From Andrena cerasifolii (lineage: Eukaryota; Arthropoda; Insecta; Hymenoptera; Andrenidae), in contig NC_135121.1 of the NCBI RefSeq assembly GCF_050908995.1, positions 8,060,001 through 8,124,000 of the forward strand: a stretch of 64,000 nucleotides of DNA. Reading direction: 5' to 3'. Position numbers and translations under genes: made by a program. Each line of letters starts with the position of its first letter. Positions within the stretch are counted from its first letter, which is position 1. Positions 12,101-27,100 of this stretch are shown here, piece by piece. The notes below the pieces were generated by a model. That model searched no databases and was not told where the DNA came from. It worked only from the letters and a program-made list of their open reading frames with translations.

Positions 12101-15100
12101 GTAGCAACTGACTCTTCCGTCGCTCCAGATTCAGTCACTTCCGTTTCACCGGACACCGTGCTTCCTTCCGTCATCGATTCAGCAGTTGATCCCTCCACGG
12201 TGGTTCCTTCAGAAGAGTCCATGGTTGAACCCTCCACCGTTTCATCCGTGGCTTCAGACTCTGTGGTGCCCAAGGAGTCGGTGATTCCAGACACCGTCGT
12301 GAAATCTTCACTCTCATCCGTCGTCTCTTCAGTCCCGCTGCCTTCGAACGTGGTCCCGTATTCCAGGGTGTTGGTGAAGAAGTCAGTGAAGTCCGTATTA
12401 TCCCCATCGCCACTTCCTACTTCCCCAGGCGATATGTCGCCCCTGCTGTGACCGGCATCGCCGAGCATAATGTCGTACAGATCACTTGCTGTGGATCCAC
12501 TATCGGGGGAGCTCGGGAGGTTCGCTTCGGTCACATCGGGCATCGCGCTGGATTTCTCGTCCTCCTGAACAGAAGAAGTTACATCGAATCCTTCAGATAT
12601 GTCCCCCTCGCAATGATAAACACATCGAGGAAAGAAATTTTGATCAGTAACTTGCGCGAAATTGATAAACTAATCGCGATGGGATCAGATCCGATCCCAT
12701 TTACACGAAAATAGCGCGAAACGTAACGTTAGAGTAACGAATTGCGAGACAAGACGGCGCAAGACGTGTCTGATTAATTGCGACCCAGATTCACTTACTC
12801 CGGACGCGAAGCTGGAGGAGACGGTTACGAAGTCTTCGTCTTCGTACACCTCGCATTCCTCGTCCTCCTCCTCCTCCTCGGTGAGATCCTTGATCTTTTC
12901 TGGTTGGACTGGTATCACCTCGTCTGAAAATACAGGTAACATCTGGGACGTCTGTCTCATTACCGGTCTGTGGGCGAGACGATTTTTCACCGTAAGGAAC
13001 TTCATTTCAAGATCAACTGATTGTAAAGCGTTCTTAAGCATTGGTTGCACTCGGTTTGCAAAGAGGAGGACCAAGGCGCGAGGGCCATAACGAGCAGAAA
13101 ATCAGACGGAACTCTGGAGTAGGGCGCGAATTAATCTCTACCGAGTTAACTCGAGCAGCTGGCGCCGGCTAAGAGCGAGCCGCGCTCGTACCTTCTTCGC
13201 ACGGCTGTTCGTTGCAATCCTCCGTCGAGAACATGATCATGCTCGGGTCGCAGTTGCTCGTCGGTACCGTCATGTTGTCCTTCATGCAAATCACCTTGCG
13301 GCTCATAGTGCCGCCGCCGCACGGTTTCGAACACTGCAACACGGTAAGGTGATTAATGGAGGAAATTTGAAGCGCACGGTTCTTGCCAGGCTGGCCGCGA
13401 AAGCCGTCGATGATATTGAGTTTCTTCAACGGCCAAGGGAGCATGGCGCGGCGCATTTCTCGCGGATGCAAATGTGTCCCCTCGGAGGGGAGTAAGAGTC
13501 TAGGAAAATTGATGGCCAGAGGGGCCGGCTCTTTTCCACCTGGGAGAAGCTTGACCCGCTGCGGGATACGTTACCTTGCTCCATGGTCCAGCGAACCATT
13601 CACCTTTGCACTCCTCCACGGCGGTGCAGTTCATCGTGTCGTTGAATCTCTTGTCGACCTCGCACTTCTCGTCTGGCACCTTCTTCACCGTCTCGTCGTC
13701 GAACGTGCCGCAGAACACCTTGCGCGTTTGCACGCCGGACCCACATTTCGCGGAGCACTGTGTGGGGGCAAAAGTGATCTTGGATTTTGATCTTTGGTAT
13801 TTAATCTTTACAGAAATGTTTAGACATGGTTCGACGAATGCTCGACGAAGACACATTGAAAAGCTAAATTAATTAACAATTCGGCTTCACCTTTAGAATC
13901 GGGTTGGATTGTCTGTTTCACTTACACTACTCCATTGAGAAGCAAACCACTGGACATGGCAGTCCTCTTTGGTCTCGCATTCCCGCGTCAATTCCGGCTT
14001 CTTCTCGGCGTCGCATTTGTCATCCCGATAAGCAGTGCCGTCCTGGGTCGCGCAGTAAGCTGTCCTGGTCTCTTGAGTCAGGCCGCATTTGTCGTCGCAC
14101 TGGCAGAAATGAAAGTCGAACGACGATTATGAAAGATATGATGGCACGAAAATAGGTCACTTTTCAGTTGGGCACCTCGAGACGGGCGCTACGCGGTCTC
14201 TTAATATTACTTGCCAAAAAGGGACTGTCTATGAGACGAGAAGCTGTAGAAAGGAGCTTCTACTTTGGAAAGGTGAAAGGTGTACATTGGGTGGCATTGT
14301 ATTAAAAAATTGCGAGCTTACTCCACTCCAATTCGAGGTGACCCAGTCGAGTCCGGCGCAGGGCCTCAACTCGCAAGCTTTCTCACGCTCTGGAACCTCT
14401 GCCTCGCAAGCCTCGTCTTCCAGCACTTGGATCTTGCCGTCCACTTTCTTGTAGCACGCCACCTTCCTGGTTTGCTTGCCGGGGCCGCATAAACGATCGC
14501 ACTGTTGAGCAACGTGACTTTTGTTACTTTTGCAAACTTCCAATCTCGGAGCACTCGTTAACCTCAACTGCCCAATCGTTAAACGTAACCCTTGAGGAAG
14601 ACAGTGATGTAGGTGATCGAACTTGAAGGACTGTATCACTCCCATTTTACTCTTCCTCATGCTTGATATTACGTTTAACTATTTTCTCTCAGCAGCAGGT
14701 GAAATTACCTTACACAAATGTTACTCTCAAGGAGTCGGGTACCATCTTTCTTATCAGCAGATACCTCGTGTATTACCCGTATCTTCCCTCATCCACTTCA
14801 AATCATTACGAACTGACGCGCAAGTATGTGAATCGAATGTATCGTACCGGTTTCCAAGGTCCCGTGTGGAACTGAGGGCACGGCACGTCTTTGTTACACT
14901 CCTGGCTAGTTGGGCCCTTTGGTCCCACCTTCTTCACACACTGGCTATCGTCCACCACGGTTGGTATTCCGCCAGCGATGACCTGCTCGCATTTGATCTC
15001 TCTGCTCTGCTCTGCTCCTTCCCCGCAGTGCTTGCTACAAGGACCCCATTCGCCCTCTACCCACACAGGTGGACAGGGGTCCACGTTGCAGGCCTCCGTG

Positions 15101-18100
15101 TCAGCTGGTTCCATCTGTGGATCGCAGAGGCTCTCATCCACCGGTTGGCTGTCCCTCCTTCTTACACAAGTCACTCGCCTCGACTGATAACCTTTCAAAG
15201 ACGGAAACAGTCGCGTGAAGCACCGAGCCAGACAAATTGTTAATTTCGCAATTGTTAAGGCAGACATATGGTTTCTATTTAAATGAATAATACTAAATTT
15301 TCGATTCTTTGAAAATGAAAATATTTAGGTTTTATGTAGAAACAGATAGAATTATTCACGTTACAAATTGAATAACTTTACAGAACTGTGTGTTCAACTA
15401 TACGCTTAATGGAAAACGTATTAATCATCGAACTTTCGTTAAACCCAAGCACCCAGCGGCTCAGCGAATAACACTATTAAATTTAGAACCGATAGTTCCA
15501 AATATACAGCACGGAGTATTCGATTATGAAGTGCAATTATTATAGATTTGAACGGTGGGATTATTCTTTAAAAGCAGTACCTCCCCCGCAGTTCGCACTG
15601 CAGCTTGAAAACTCGTCGGTGATCCAGGCGTAGCTATCCGCGTCAGTTTGGTGCGACAACCTCTTTGGTATGCTGTATTCATAGTGCACCCCGACATTAT
15701 GGTCTTGATAGAGCAGCTATCGAAAACAGAGATCGACAGATTTGTAACAGGTGAAAAATAAAGAATCCGCACAAGATTCACGAAGAGAATAGAAAGCCAC
15801 CCCTTTGAAGGGGTGGGAAGTTTTCCGAGAACCCTGTTGTTTGAAAGCGACTCAGCCACTCACCACCACGTAAATCTGTTCATTCGTGGATCCCAAAGCA
15901 GTGATGGTATCAGGCGCAGAGAAACCTTGCGGATCCCTCGAATAATGGAATATGGTCCCAGCGAATTTCAAGCTACGAGGGAAGTCTATCCTCCAGTTTC
16001 CATTCAGGTAATAGTGACTGGAGGCGTTCCTAATGGCTACCAAAACAAAACCGATTAAAATCCCGCGCAACGAATCACAATAATATGTTCCCAACACCTC
16101 TAACATCCAAATACACCGACCTAAGTAATTGTTGGACGGCTGGATCTCCTTCACCACGATGTTCGACGCTCCCTTGGGTATCAGCAGGATGTCGAGGTAC
16201 CCTGGGGGAGATTCAATTAAACACACCAACCTATACTACCAACAACTATGAACGTACATAGCTATCGCGCATTTTAACCCTCGGTCCACTGATTCCCTGA
16301 ACTCTTCCAATCCCAATTTCGCGATTTCACTGCTCGTTAATTAGCCAGAGATCGGCAACCTACCGACTTGGAGATCATCCGCGTCGAACACACCGGAGAC
16401 AGTGTTGCAATCGGAACCGTCGCCGCCGCATTTCCTGCAAGCGTCCTCTTTGACGTCGCTCCCCAGCATCATGTCGCATCCAACGTGCTGGCAATCAAAG
16501 CAAATTAACGCTTGTTCCTCGATCGATGTCGCAATTTATATTACGCCGCCTGACGACGGTGTCTGTTTCTATAATTATCACGCTCGGACGACGGCGCTGT
16601 GCGTGCACGGGGTGCGCGCAACGGTGTCGCGCGAGCGCGGTCGCGATGAATCGCGGATCGTTAACTCACCATACATTTCCCTTCGACGCAGACGTCGTTT
16701 TTCTCGGGCTCGCACGGCGTTCCGTCGATCACCGAGAGCTTGTGCCGGTAGAAGAAACGCTCGCCCCGTGGCATGCAATTCAGTTCGCACTTGTTCGGCC
16801 CGCCGGTGTAAGGGATCCAACTGTCGGGCGCAAGAAAATCATTTTACGCGATTAGTCGTGCAGCCAGGTGGCCAACCATTCGGCGATCGAACGTTCTTCA
16901 TGGACGTTTTCGACGACATTCGAGTAGATTTTTGTAGATAGTTAGTTCGTTACTTGCCAGGGGCAGATAAAAGCTTCGGAGAAATTCAGATTGAACGGAA
17001 GTTAAGTTATTTCATCAATTACGAGGGGTGTTTATTCTCTCCTTCTTTGTTTTATGTTTTCAGTAACCGACGAATTTATGTTGCAGAATTTCTTGCCTTT
17101 GGTAACTTGACGCTTCCACGTTCGTCTGACTTATGGTTGACTCGACGCTAGGTGCACTCAGAAGAATTTCAAAAGGTGGTGCGTTGCTTTGATTCTTTCA
17201 CGTGTGTTATCTTTGGTTACTACACCTAGATGATGTCTAATTTCCCTAATTTAATATAGGAAAGTAATCTTCGCGAATCGATTTGTGAAACACTGTAACA
17301 CCAAGTAGCTATTCTAGCACAAATGCACTTCTTCGGAAGACGATTTAAAATGCAGTCCGTCGAGAGACGATTCAAACGACAGCGAATTTAAGCTTCGATC
17401 GATCATTAGATCCCATCCAATGATGGGAAAAGTCCGCCGGAGTGCACGTTGCGTGTGACACGGACGATGAATTACATTCACCGAGGGAACCCCGTCGAGA
17501 TTTCGGAACGATTTTTCTCGGGAGGACGCGTCGCAGAAAGCATTTTCGATACTCACTTGTAATAAACCCCCTCGAAGAGGACGTTGTTGAACTCGGCGCA
17601 CTGCTCCGCCCGGAAATCCGTCGCGTCTTCAGCACAGTCCTAGCCAAAGGAGAATAAAAATAAATGTTAAGAAAGTTTCAACACTCGCCTGGTTACGCTT
17701 CTGCATCTAAAAAAGTTTAAGATGGTTATATTAAACATTAAACGAGAAATTGATCGAGCTTAACGTGTCCTCCTGCCGTCCTCCCCCGAAACGGTTCCGT
17801 CGAAACTGGAACATGGGGGTTGACGGTAATTACTGGGTCGCGAGGGAACTTGAACGGGCCGAGAAAAAAGCCCCAATGCGAGAGCACTCGAAAAGCTTGC
17901 GGTTGCGGGTTACGAGTGGCCCCGGTTACGTGCGTTCGCGTGTTTTCCTTTCTTCGGCCCCTCCTGTCTGCACGAGTGCATTTCGACGTGCGTGCTCCTT
18001 CGCCGTGTTGGGAATAAATCGTGGAAGGGCCTTTCCCGACGCCGAGAAATATGTGCAACGGGAGAGACGTCGTTGAAGATTGGAAAATTTGTCTCGTCAC

Positions 18101-21100
18101 GGAACGGGGCGGGGAGGGTTGGTTTCATGTCGGGGACGAACTGGAGATGCATGCGAGATGATACAGCGAATTATATTCAGCCGCCACTGGCATCTTCTTC
18201 ATTCAGCCAATTTGGTTTACTAGCTTTAAACGAGCCTGCAAGACGCTGCGAATGATTCAGAGATCGTAAATGGAAGAATTTCCTAGCCGTTGCGTCGTTT
18301 ATTCTTAATTACTTATTAGATGGAAATCTGCAAATTGCTGACAGCTCTGTTTTCAATCAGGATCTACAGTGACTCGCATTAATATTCGGACACTTTTTAA
18401 AATCGCATAACTTTCTTAGAATTGGTCAAAACAACTTGAGTTTTTTTTTGAGAAGGTAGAAGGATTAGTTTGCTAACTGACGCGTTTCGTCGTTTTGAAA
18501 AAAATGTATTTGGGTGGAATAGTGAAACGAATAGTTTTTAAACTTTTTTCGCTGATTTCGGGAATTTTCCAAACGGATTTTTTTTTTTAATTTTCATTAC
18601 AAGCTCCCAAAAATAGTTTAAAAATCGACCTTTACTATTCTTTTCGCTATTCCAACCAAATACATTTTTTCTCAAAACGACGAAACGCGTCATTTAGCAA
18701 ACTAATCCTTCTAGCTTCTCAAAAAAACTCAAGTCGTTTGGACGAATTCTAAAAAAGTTATGCGATTTTAAAAAGTGTCCGAATATTAATGCGAGTCACT
18801 GTATATAATTAGCCAATATTCCAAGAATGTACACGACTAAAGTACTATATAATTCTACCTGTCTCAAAGTAACTATGCACTGGTAGAAGTCCGAGAACTC
18901 TGACGCGTTCAGCAAAAAAGATTAACAAACCTCCGGCGACAAGGCTCAAATAATATAAGGGATCCATCGAGCTCAATTAATCAAACCTCGCCCCCTCCCC
19001 CGCCCCCTATCATTGTTCCATACGACGCACACAGAACGGGAACACAGTTTACCTCTCATCGATCCACAAGTCAAACAAGCAAACACCATTCCCAGTACCT
19101 CCAATGATATCGCACGGGCCAAATGTACACACAGACACGCGCGTATCCTCCAACACGTGATCCCAGCGCAAATATCGGACGTGTTTCTCGTTATTCCATG
19201 TTCAATGGACTGGTCGGAGAAATTAGATGGCCCGCGTCGCGGCCAGAGGAGGGTGGCGAACTGGAGGGGCCAGGTTCGGGGTGTGCAGGTAATGTCGATA
19301 AATCGAGCAGAGGCAAAAGGACGAAGAGATATGCCCAACGGAACCGGTGCCACACGCGTGCGTGGGGATACGCAGGATTTATGACGGAAGATTTCTTGCG
19401 GAGACACCAGCCCGAACAAGGGTGAGGGTTCCGAGCGGGCCAGCCAGGCGGAGGAGGGCTGCTTGGTGACCGCAAAGGGAAAAGAAAAAAGACGGAGCAC
19501 GAGACCCGCGATCCCGAAACGGCGCTAGAGGATGAGGAATGTTGCTCCACGACCCCGTGATTTATGGGGGGCCGTTTTTCTACCGAGTTTCCGATATCCC
19601 CCGGTATTGACCTTGATGCTTATTCAAATCGATGGTTCGCAGGTTGCGGTTTTCGGGGCCGCGGAATCCTGTAGGAACCTCGGAGCGTCGAAAATGTATT
19701 GTTCGCGATGCAACTTCTCGCTGGGAATGGTGCTTGATTTATTTGGAGAGGGGTGAAGGATGATGAAGACGGTGGGAATACAGAGGGAGTTCGCGTAATA
19801 ATCTCGCGACGGTGTGTCAGAAAACACATAAAGAACAAGACATGAAACACACATACGGTTCGAATACTTTCATCGACGAGATCAGCGCGACCCTCGGATG
19901 TCCCTTTTATGTGATTGATGGTTACAGAAGGGATAAAGCGCGCACTACTGTTTTATCGTCCGCCTAACGCACGAGTAACGTGATCTACAAGGGATGCGCA
20001 ATATTTCAACTCGAAGCAGACGCAAATACGTGGAACGATCTACACCATCTATTCCACTGTTTTATGCGACCCTTGTTACACTGCCCAGGTGACGTCCATC
20101 GCTCAAGTGTCAAAATTTCGCACCAGGGAAGAAAGGAATATAATAAATAAAGTGTAGGCGTCCACTCTATGAAACTCCTTCCCCTATTGTTTCTGCGTTT
20201 CAGTCCCTTAGACGGCAAATTTGTCGATCATACCACAAAAGACAATCGGCATGTTTCCTGAATAAAATAAAATAAACTTCCACGTGAAATAAAATAAAAT
20301 AAACTTCCACGTGAAATAAAATAAAGTAAATTTCCGCGTGAAATCAATGACCGACTGGAACCACGTTTGGCGCGAGCAGCAGCCCCCTCAGGCAACTTTG
20401 CGCCAAGTACACCGCCGATAGGGGGGAAAAGTTACTGAAAAGTGAAAATCAACGAGCAGCCTCATAAATACGCGCGTCGAGCTTTCCCGCAATTACGGTG
20501 ACGGTCGTAATTAACGGTTGGCCTCGTTAAAGAAATCCGTCTTCTACAGCCCTCCCCTCCCGGCCCCCATTTATTTCTCCGAAGCCACTCGGCTTCTGGC
20601 TACTCGGGAGTTTCATCTGCCGTTAAACCGAAGTCCCCCGAGAGTTTCCGCCGTTCGATAATCTCTGTTTAGCCGGCAGGCATTGTTACTAATTACGAAA
20701 TCCTCTGCACAAAGGGTGGCGAGAACAATGAGCCGCGTTCGGAGGGGGGGATTTTTGCAGCGGCGCGCGATTCGCGCTCAAACCGATCGTCTCGTTTGAT
20801 TCTAAAGTGGCCCGGGCCTCGGTGGTTCAACCCGCCAAGCACAATGACAATACGTCTTTACACGATTGCAGACCATGTTACGATAAGGTGAAAGATATTG
20901 CAGGTAATTACGATTAACGCGGCATGCACGAACGAACCGCGGACTCGGTTCAACGACGAGTGAGAATAACTGAGCGAACAGCAAAGTGTAACTATGTATT
21001 TGAATGGAACATAAAGGTTTCGCGGACGAGCACTTCACGTAACAATTATACAACTTTGGTAAAACAGTTTAATTATATTTTGGAGTAGAAGCGGAAAAAG

Positions 21101-24100
21101 GAAGACCGCGAGCTTTGCCCTTTCATCTTCGCAGCTCCGTGCTGAAAATTGTTGCGTTTGGAACACCACAGAATTCTTTAGGAATAATTAGAGTGGGGGT
21201 GTGTGCTTTTATTAAAATCGATTATCTTTGTCGAACATATTGAACCGGCAATCGATATCCGATGGGTCTGCGAGCCGAGGGCTAACAGGGACGGTGCTTG
21301 CGGCGCGTTTCATTTAGCACGTCGCTTTAACCAAGTTAATACTTCGCGAGTTGATGCCGCATAATGGCCGGTCGTTCATAAATTTTAGCATCTCCGACAG
21401 TGCACCGCTGCGCGATATCGCGCTCTCGGGCCATACCGTTGGGTTCGAGGACCATTAAAGCACCTTTAAGCCGTAGAGGATTTTCATCCGCCTTTCTGCA
21501 TCGTAACGAGACTTCGTATCAACAAGCCACCCTGCTTGCGAATAACTCTGAAAGAATGGTACTCCTTACACAATGGCATTAAAAAGTCCGTTAATTACGC
21601 TTCGCAAGCTTGAAATCGACGACCGAGGATCCCCGATCGGGGCGATTTATCAGGGAACTGATTCGCGATACAAGTTTCACGATGCGCGGCGAAAATAGCT
21701 TTATGACGCCTACGTGACTTTCGGAAATACATTTCCACCAAGATATCCCGCCCTTATAAAGAAATAACGTGGGTTAAGGAAGTGGTCTCGCATTGGGAAA
21801 CGGTACTACGTTAACTGGGTCGACCGTTCGTGACTGAGGAAAATGAAATTAAAGCCCAGGGAGGGGAGGCTCGATCCACGAAGCCTCGTGTTCGTGAAAA
21901 TTGATGCTACTCTGTGCCAATTACACTGGGGGAACAGAAAACTCCCACGGAGAAATTGATTGATATCGTCGGACCAGAAAGCCCCGCTCGAATGCTGGAA
22001 ATATTAATTTAATACAAGATTATTGGATACTTAATGAACAGAGCGGCGAAACTTTCGAAGCATGCAGCACGAAGTCAATTTCAAATTTCTCTATTGATTT
22101 TGAACTGAAAATCCTGGGACACGCTTCGAATATCAAGCAAAGATGAGAAGCACTTAACCATAACGATTACACGTGCACCTAACGTTTCGGTGATTCAGAA
22201 GAAACGCCGCTGATCCCTGAAATTAAAGACCTCTCGACGATCCACGAACGCGTATACGTACACGTAGGTACGTCGCGTGTGTCGACGATTGCCGTCTCGA
22301 GATCCTGCGGCTTTAGCCCCGACGACCTTCTCGAGCACACCCCCGAGCATCCTCGGGCAGGATTTAGTTGGAGGCCCGCGGGAGATGATCTTTACTGTCG
22401 CTGTAAACTTTTAATCCCCTGCGTTGTGTCGCGGGAAGGGTCAGCGCGTCGATCAACGAAGGGCTCACGAATATCATCGGGGATATATCAACCCGGACAG
22501 GAGTTTATGGGGTCACGGGAACCTCGTAAACTTCGCCCCCTCAAACACAGCGGCGGGCACTGTTCCAGGGACCGGTTGCTTGTCAGAGGACGTTCCAACC
22601 TTTGTCTCCTAATTATTACAATCCTATTTTATTTCTACTGTTCTGGTCTAATCCGGGGCAAGCCTGTCCTCGATAGAATAGATCGTCTGTTCAATTTCTC
22701 CTTGCCTACGTCTCTTTTCGCATTTGGTGAATAAATCTCCAATGTTCGTTTTAGTGGGATTTAACTGGCGTTTATCGTAGTCAAGCTTTGAACTTCTTCA
22801 TTCCTTGTACTACTCTGATAAAAGGTTAGAGAGGTTGTATGAGACAGTTCGTTTAGCATCGTTGTGGATGAACGCATGCAGATACAGTGACTCGCATTAA
22901 TATTCGGACAGTTTTTAAAATCGCATAACTCTTTTAGAATTGGTCCAAGCAACATGAGTTTTTTTGAGAAGCTAGAAGGATTAGTTTGCTAACTAATGCG
23001 TTTCGTCATTTTGAAAAAAAAAATGTATTTGGTTGGAATAGCGAAAACAATAGTAAAGATCGATTTTTAAACTTTTTTTTTGTGAGCTTGTAATGAAAAT
23101 TAAAAATAACCGTTTGTAGATTGCAGTAAGTTGTATTCGTGCCTAAAATTTCATCAAAATCGGTTAACGTTGCTCCGAGCTACAAACGTTTAAAGATCGC
23201 AGAATAAGGTCGAGAATCGCGAAAATTCCTGAAATCGGCGATTCTCGAGCTTCACTATTCTTTTCGCTATTCCAACTAAATAATTTTTTTTTCAAAACGA
23301 CGAAACGCGTCAGTTAGCAAACTAATCCTTCTAGCTTCTCAAAAAAACTCAAGTTGTTTGAACCAATTTTAAAAAAGTTATGCGATTTTAAATAGTGTCG
23401 AATATTAATGCGAGTCACTGTACATAGGAATGCCATCGGTTAATTGATCATTCGGTTAATTCATCAAAATCACACGATCCCGGAGAAAAAAGAAACAAGA
23501 TTAACCTGGATCGCGTTGATTAAGTAGTTTGAAATGAAAGTTTGACGGGGCTCGGCACGTGTGCCGAGTATCGAGGCGTCGAGGCTAATGTAGGATCGAT
23601 TGGAACTGAAGGGCAGGGGGAGATGCCTAGCAGAGCAACAAAGGTTCTTTCGCAGAGGGCCACACGTAAACAATTGGCGTCGCTCGAAAGTCTCGCGGTT
23701 CAGAGTTCATCGCGGCTGCGGCTGACATTTAACGAACTGAATTAAATAATGATATAAATCATTTTATTAAACACCGCTGAATCACTCCAGAGAAATTGAT
23801 CGACATACCGAAAGGTCGGGGAAGAGCTTGAGAAATCGTAAGTCCTTTTCAGCGAGACGCGACAGTCAAAGCTCGGCGATCCTTCCTTCTCAATTAGAAA
23901 CAATTTTTTTTTTTTAATGTCAACGCGAGGAGTTACGAAAGCAGCAGCTGGTAAGCTTGTCGTTGGAAGCTGTGCAGAACCGCTGGTTACGAAATTCAGG
24001 TGGCAAGGTAATTCGTATGAAAATAATTTTATAAAATTAATCACGGAAAAAGTTAAGGTGACGGTAGACACTTTGATTTAAAACAAACGCAAGGAATCGG

Positions 24101-27100
24101 CTGCAGTTGTAGTGGGCGATGTAAAAGCAAGAATGCACAACTGGCCTAGAAAATGGCACTATCGGATTCGATGCATTGGTTCGAGTTCGCGTACAGATGC
24201 GAATAATTGAAGCCCGCGTCACGCGTCGATGCCCCGGCGGCGCCTCTTGATAGACCGTCAAGCTGTTCGATCTATTAAAGCAAATCGCATAAATCACCCA
24301 CTGCTACACGGCGATTAATCGAGTTCGAGTGTGCGTTCGATTTCACGCGTTTCACGCCAGCGATCGTCACGGTGGTACTTTCGGGGATTTTATTTTGCTA
24401 CTTGGAATAACAGGAAAGGGATGAATCTTATTACAGTGTGATTGCTCAATCTAACATCCATTTTATTACGTTGGTACTTTAAGAATGGCATTGGGAGACC
24501 TTTTGGTTTTCAGGAGTTTAAAGTTTTAGGGGGTTGATAGTCATCGGGCAAAGAATATTTTCTCTGCACACCCACTAGAATATTAACGAAGCAAACTCCT
24601 CCCTACCGTCCTCCTTTGTTTTCATTCAATTACAAGTTACGATTAATGTTTGATGAACAGTGCTCACCTGGATGTTGCACGAGAAGAATCGCCTCGATGC
24701 CCCGCCACACCTGCCGTAGCCATTGTCGCTGTAACAATGAAACGATTTTACAGCGATTAACCTCTTCTCTCGTCTCTTGGAAGCGCTGTAAGGTGAAAGG
24801 GCAGTGAGGCTGAAGTCCTGCGACTTTACAGATAGGGTAACTTGTAAAGGATAACGGTGCAAGGATCCGTTTACTCCAAGTTAAAAACGAATGAACCGAC
24901 CTGGGCGTTCAGCTCGTTCTTAACTTTCTGAATGAATAATAATAAAAATAACTCTCACTAACCCCGGTAATAGTAATAATTCTGCGTCTTGTTAAATGTT
25001 TAATCACCACAGTTACTTTTCGTCTACTTTAATTCTGGCAGTCCCAGTTCGCCGTACGGTTAAATTTACGGCATCCTTCTCCTGTCTATCCTCCTCCTTC
25101 AATAATTCTCTTCCCTTGGAAATTCGTTTTCTGTCTACTATCTCCGCTTTTAAACGTGCTACCCGGTCCTATATCTTGTCCACTCTCCTTAACTTTCCTT
25201 GTCTGTTTGCCTTCTACCCCACATTTGTCTGTCGATCCTCTAACTTTAAGTCTACTTCCTAGGGTAGGGTTACAAAATAGCAGGAATGTTCACTTAAGGG
25301 GAGATTACCCCTCGCTGCGCCGAAAAATAGGTAATTCTTTGTGAATTTTTCGCACAAAAACGGTTCGACAAATTAACTTGAGGTTTGGCAGGCTGTTTTA
25401 TTGTATCTTGAACTATTGTTCTGAATTTTTGTTTGACAGTGAAAAAAATGATGAGAGATACAGAGAGAGCTTTGAAAAATAATCGGGTGAACCTGGCGTT
25501 GACGAAAAGAACTGTAAGGGTTATTCGAAGTATGAAAAGGAAAAGAGATTCTTAAACTATATGAATGTGGCTATGGGTGGTAGTAGATGCAATAAGAAAA
25601 ATAAAACGATGTTAAAATGGCCGTCTTTTGAAGAAGACGAAACGCCCTAATTTGAGTCTCAGAAAGGTTTTGCTTCAAAATCGGGAAAACTTCTTTAAAT
25701 AAAGAAGGATACTACCAGCCATAGCCGCATTCTTATAGTTTATGAATCTCCATTCCTTTTTGTGTTTCGGATAACCCTTACAGTACTTTTCGTGAACGCA
25801 AGGGCCACCCGATTATTTTTCAAAGCTGTCTCTATATCTGTCATCACTTTTTTCACTGTCACACAAAAATTCAGAGCAGTAGTTCAAGATACAATAAAAC
25901 AGCCTGCCAAACCTCAAATTAATTTGTCGAACCGTTTTTGTACAAAAAATTTATAAACAATTACTTATTTTTAGCCTCAACAAGGCGCAATCCCCCTTAA
26001 TTAACGCATTCTTACGAAGACGAATTGTTATTATTATTATTATTATTTATTTAGCCCTTGCTAAACGAATCTGAACAGAACCACCGAAGCGTGCTTTTTC
26101 TAGTTCATAGCAGAACGTGCCTAGTCCCCGATCGATTCTAATCCCGATTACACGGCCGATTCCAGCCAGAGATCTGGCTCCGAGCATGGAAACGCGACGC
26201 GATTCGCATCTCTAATCGGGAATTCACACTCCGTTAAATCGCGCATCGTCCATACCTTCCCGTTAACGAGCTTCTTCCGAGAGAGCGCGAAGGAAACGCG
26301 GGACGACGAATTTTTTCCCCGCAACCGTAAACCACCAGCACCACCTACACCATGAACGAACACCCGAGGAAAAATCCGATACGCCCAGTTGGCTTTTTCA
26401 ATAATTCGCGCAGCTCCCGCAGGAATTACATTTGGCCGTCTCGCGTACGCTTCTGACGAATGAAATCTTCATGGACAGAATCTACTCGAGGCAATAGAAT
26501 ATAGACAAGAACTCAACGGTTTCGTGGATTTTAGAATTTGATGGTTCCAAGGAACAAAACGTGGAAAATAAGAACGGAGGAATAGAAGCTATAAAATATA
26601 TATATCGGTGATGAATTCGAAACTTCGTACGTTTCATCTGGCAGGAATAATTCGAAAGTGTCGACCTTCAAATTTCAAATTATATCCCGGCACCGCAATG
26701 CAACTTCCACCTGTCTCATTAACTACGGAATTACCCAATAAGCGACCGGCCGCGATGCAATATCAATCTAATAGCACACCCCAGAAAAATCATGTCGAAA
26801 GACAGCGTGCGGTGCACGTCCAAGGCGGAAATTGGAAAGAATGTCTGTAAATGCTGCGCAATTATAGCACGTGCACGGAATAGAGCGTGCCTGACCCATG
26901 ACACGATCTGCTCGATACCACGAAATTATTCCCCGCATTAAATACTTTCACGATACGATTAGCCCGCTTTCTCGAGCCGCGGAGCGTGGTATTAGCAACA
27001 TTCGCTCTCGACATTTCCTCGCTCGATCGCCCGATTTTCCTCCTCTCGCGAGCTCGTTACGTAAAACTCGCGAGTTTTAATCGGTTCGAACGGGGACAGG

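Larger units (their letters stand above)
17640..24667. other. 7.0 kb intron between exons 4 and 5
   Basis: Non-coding. It holds two CAGTG-terminal MITEs (18367-18801 and 22885-23420) and a 27-bp tandem repeat at 20260-20344. Open frames here show no recognisable domain. Confidence 0.85.

Noticed and set aside
11225..12451. Plus-strand open frames rich in VVIPDS and SVDS repeats
   Set aside because: Shadow of the Ser/Thr/Glu-rich Ppn exon on the minus strand, caused by its repeat composition.
12841..12890. CTCCTC microsatellite-like run
   Set aside because: It is the coding sequence of the poly-Glu stretch of exon 16, not an independent repeat.
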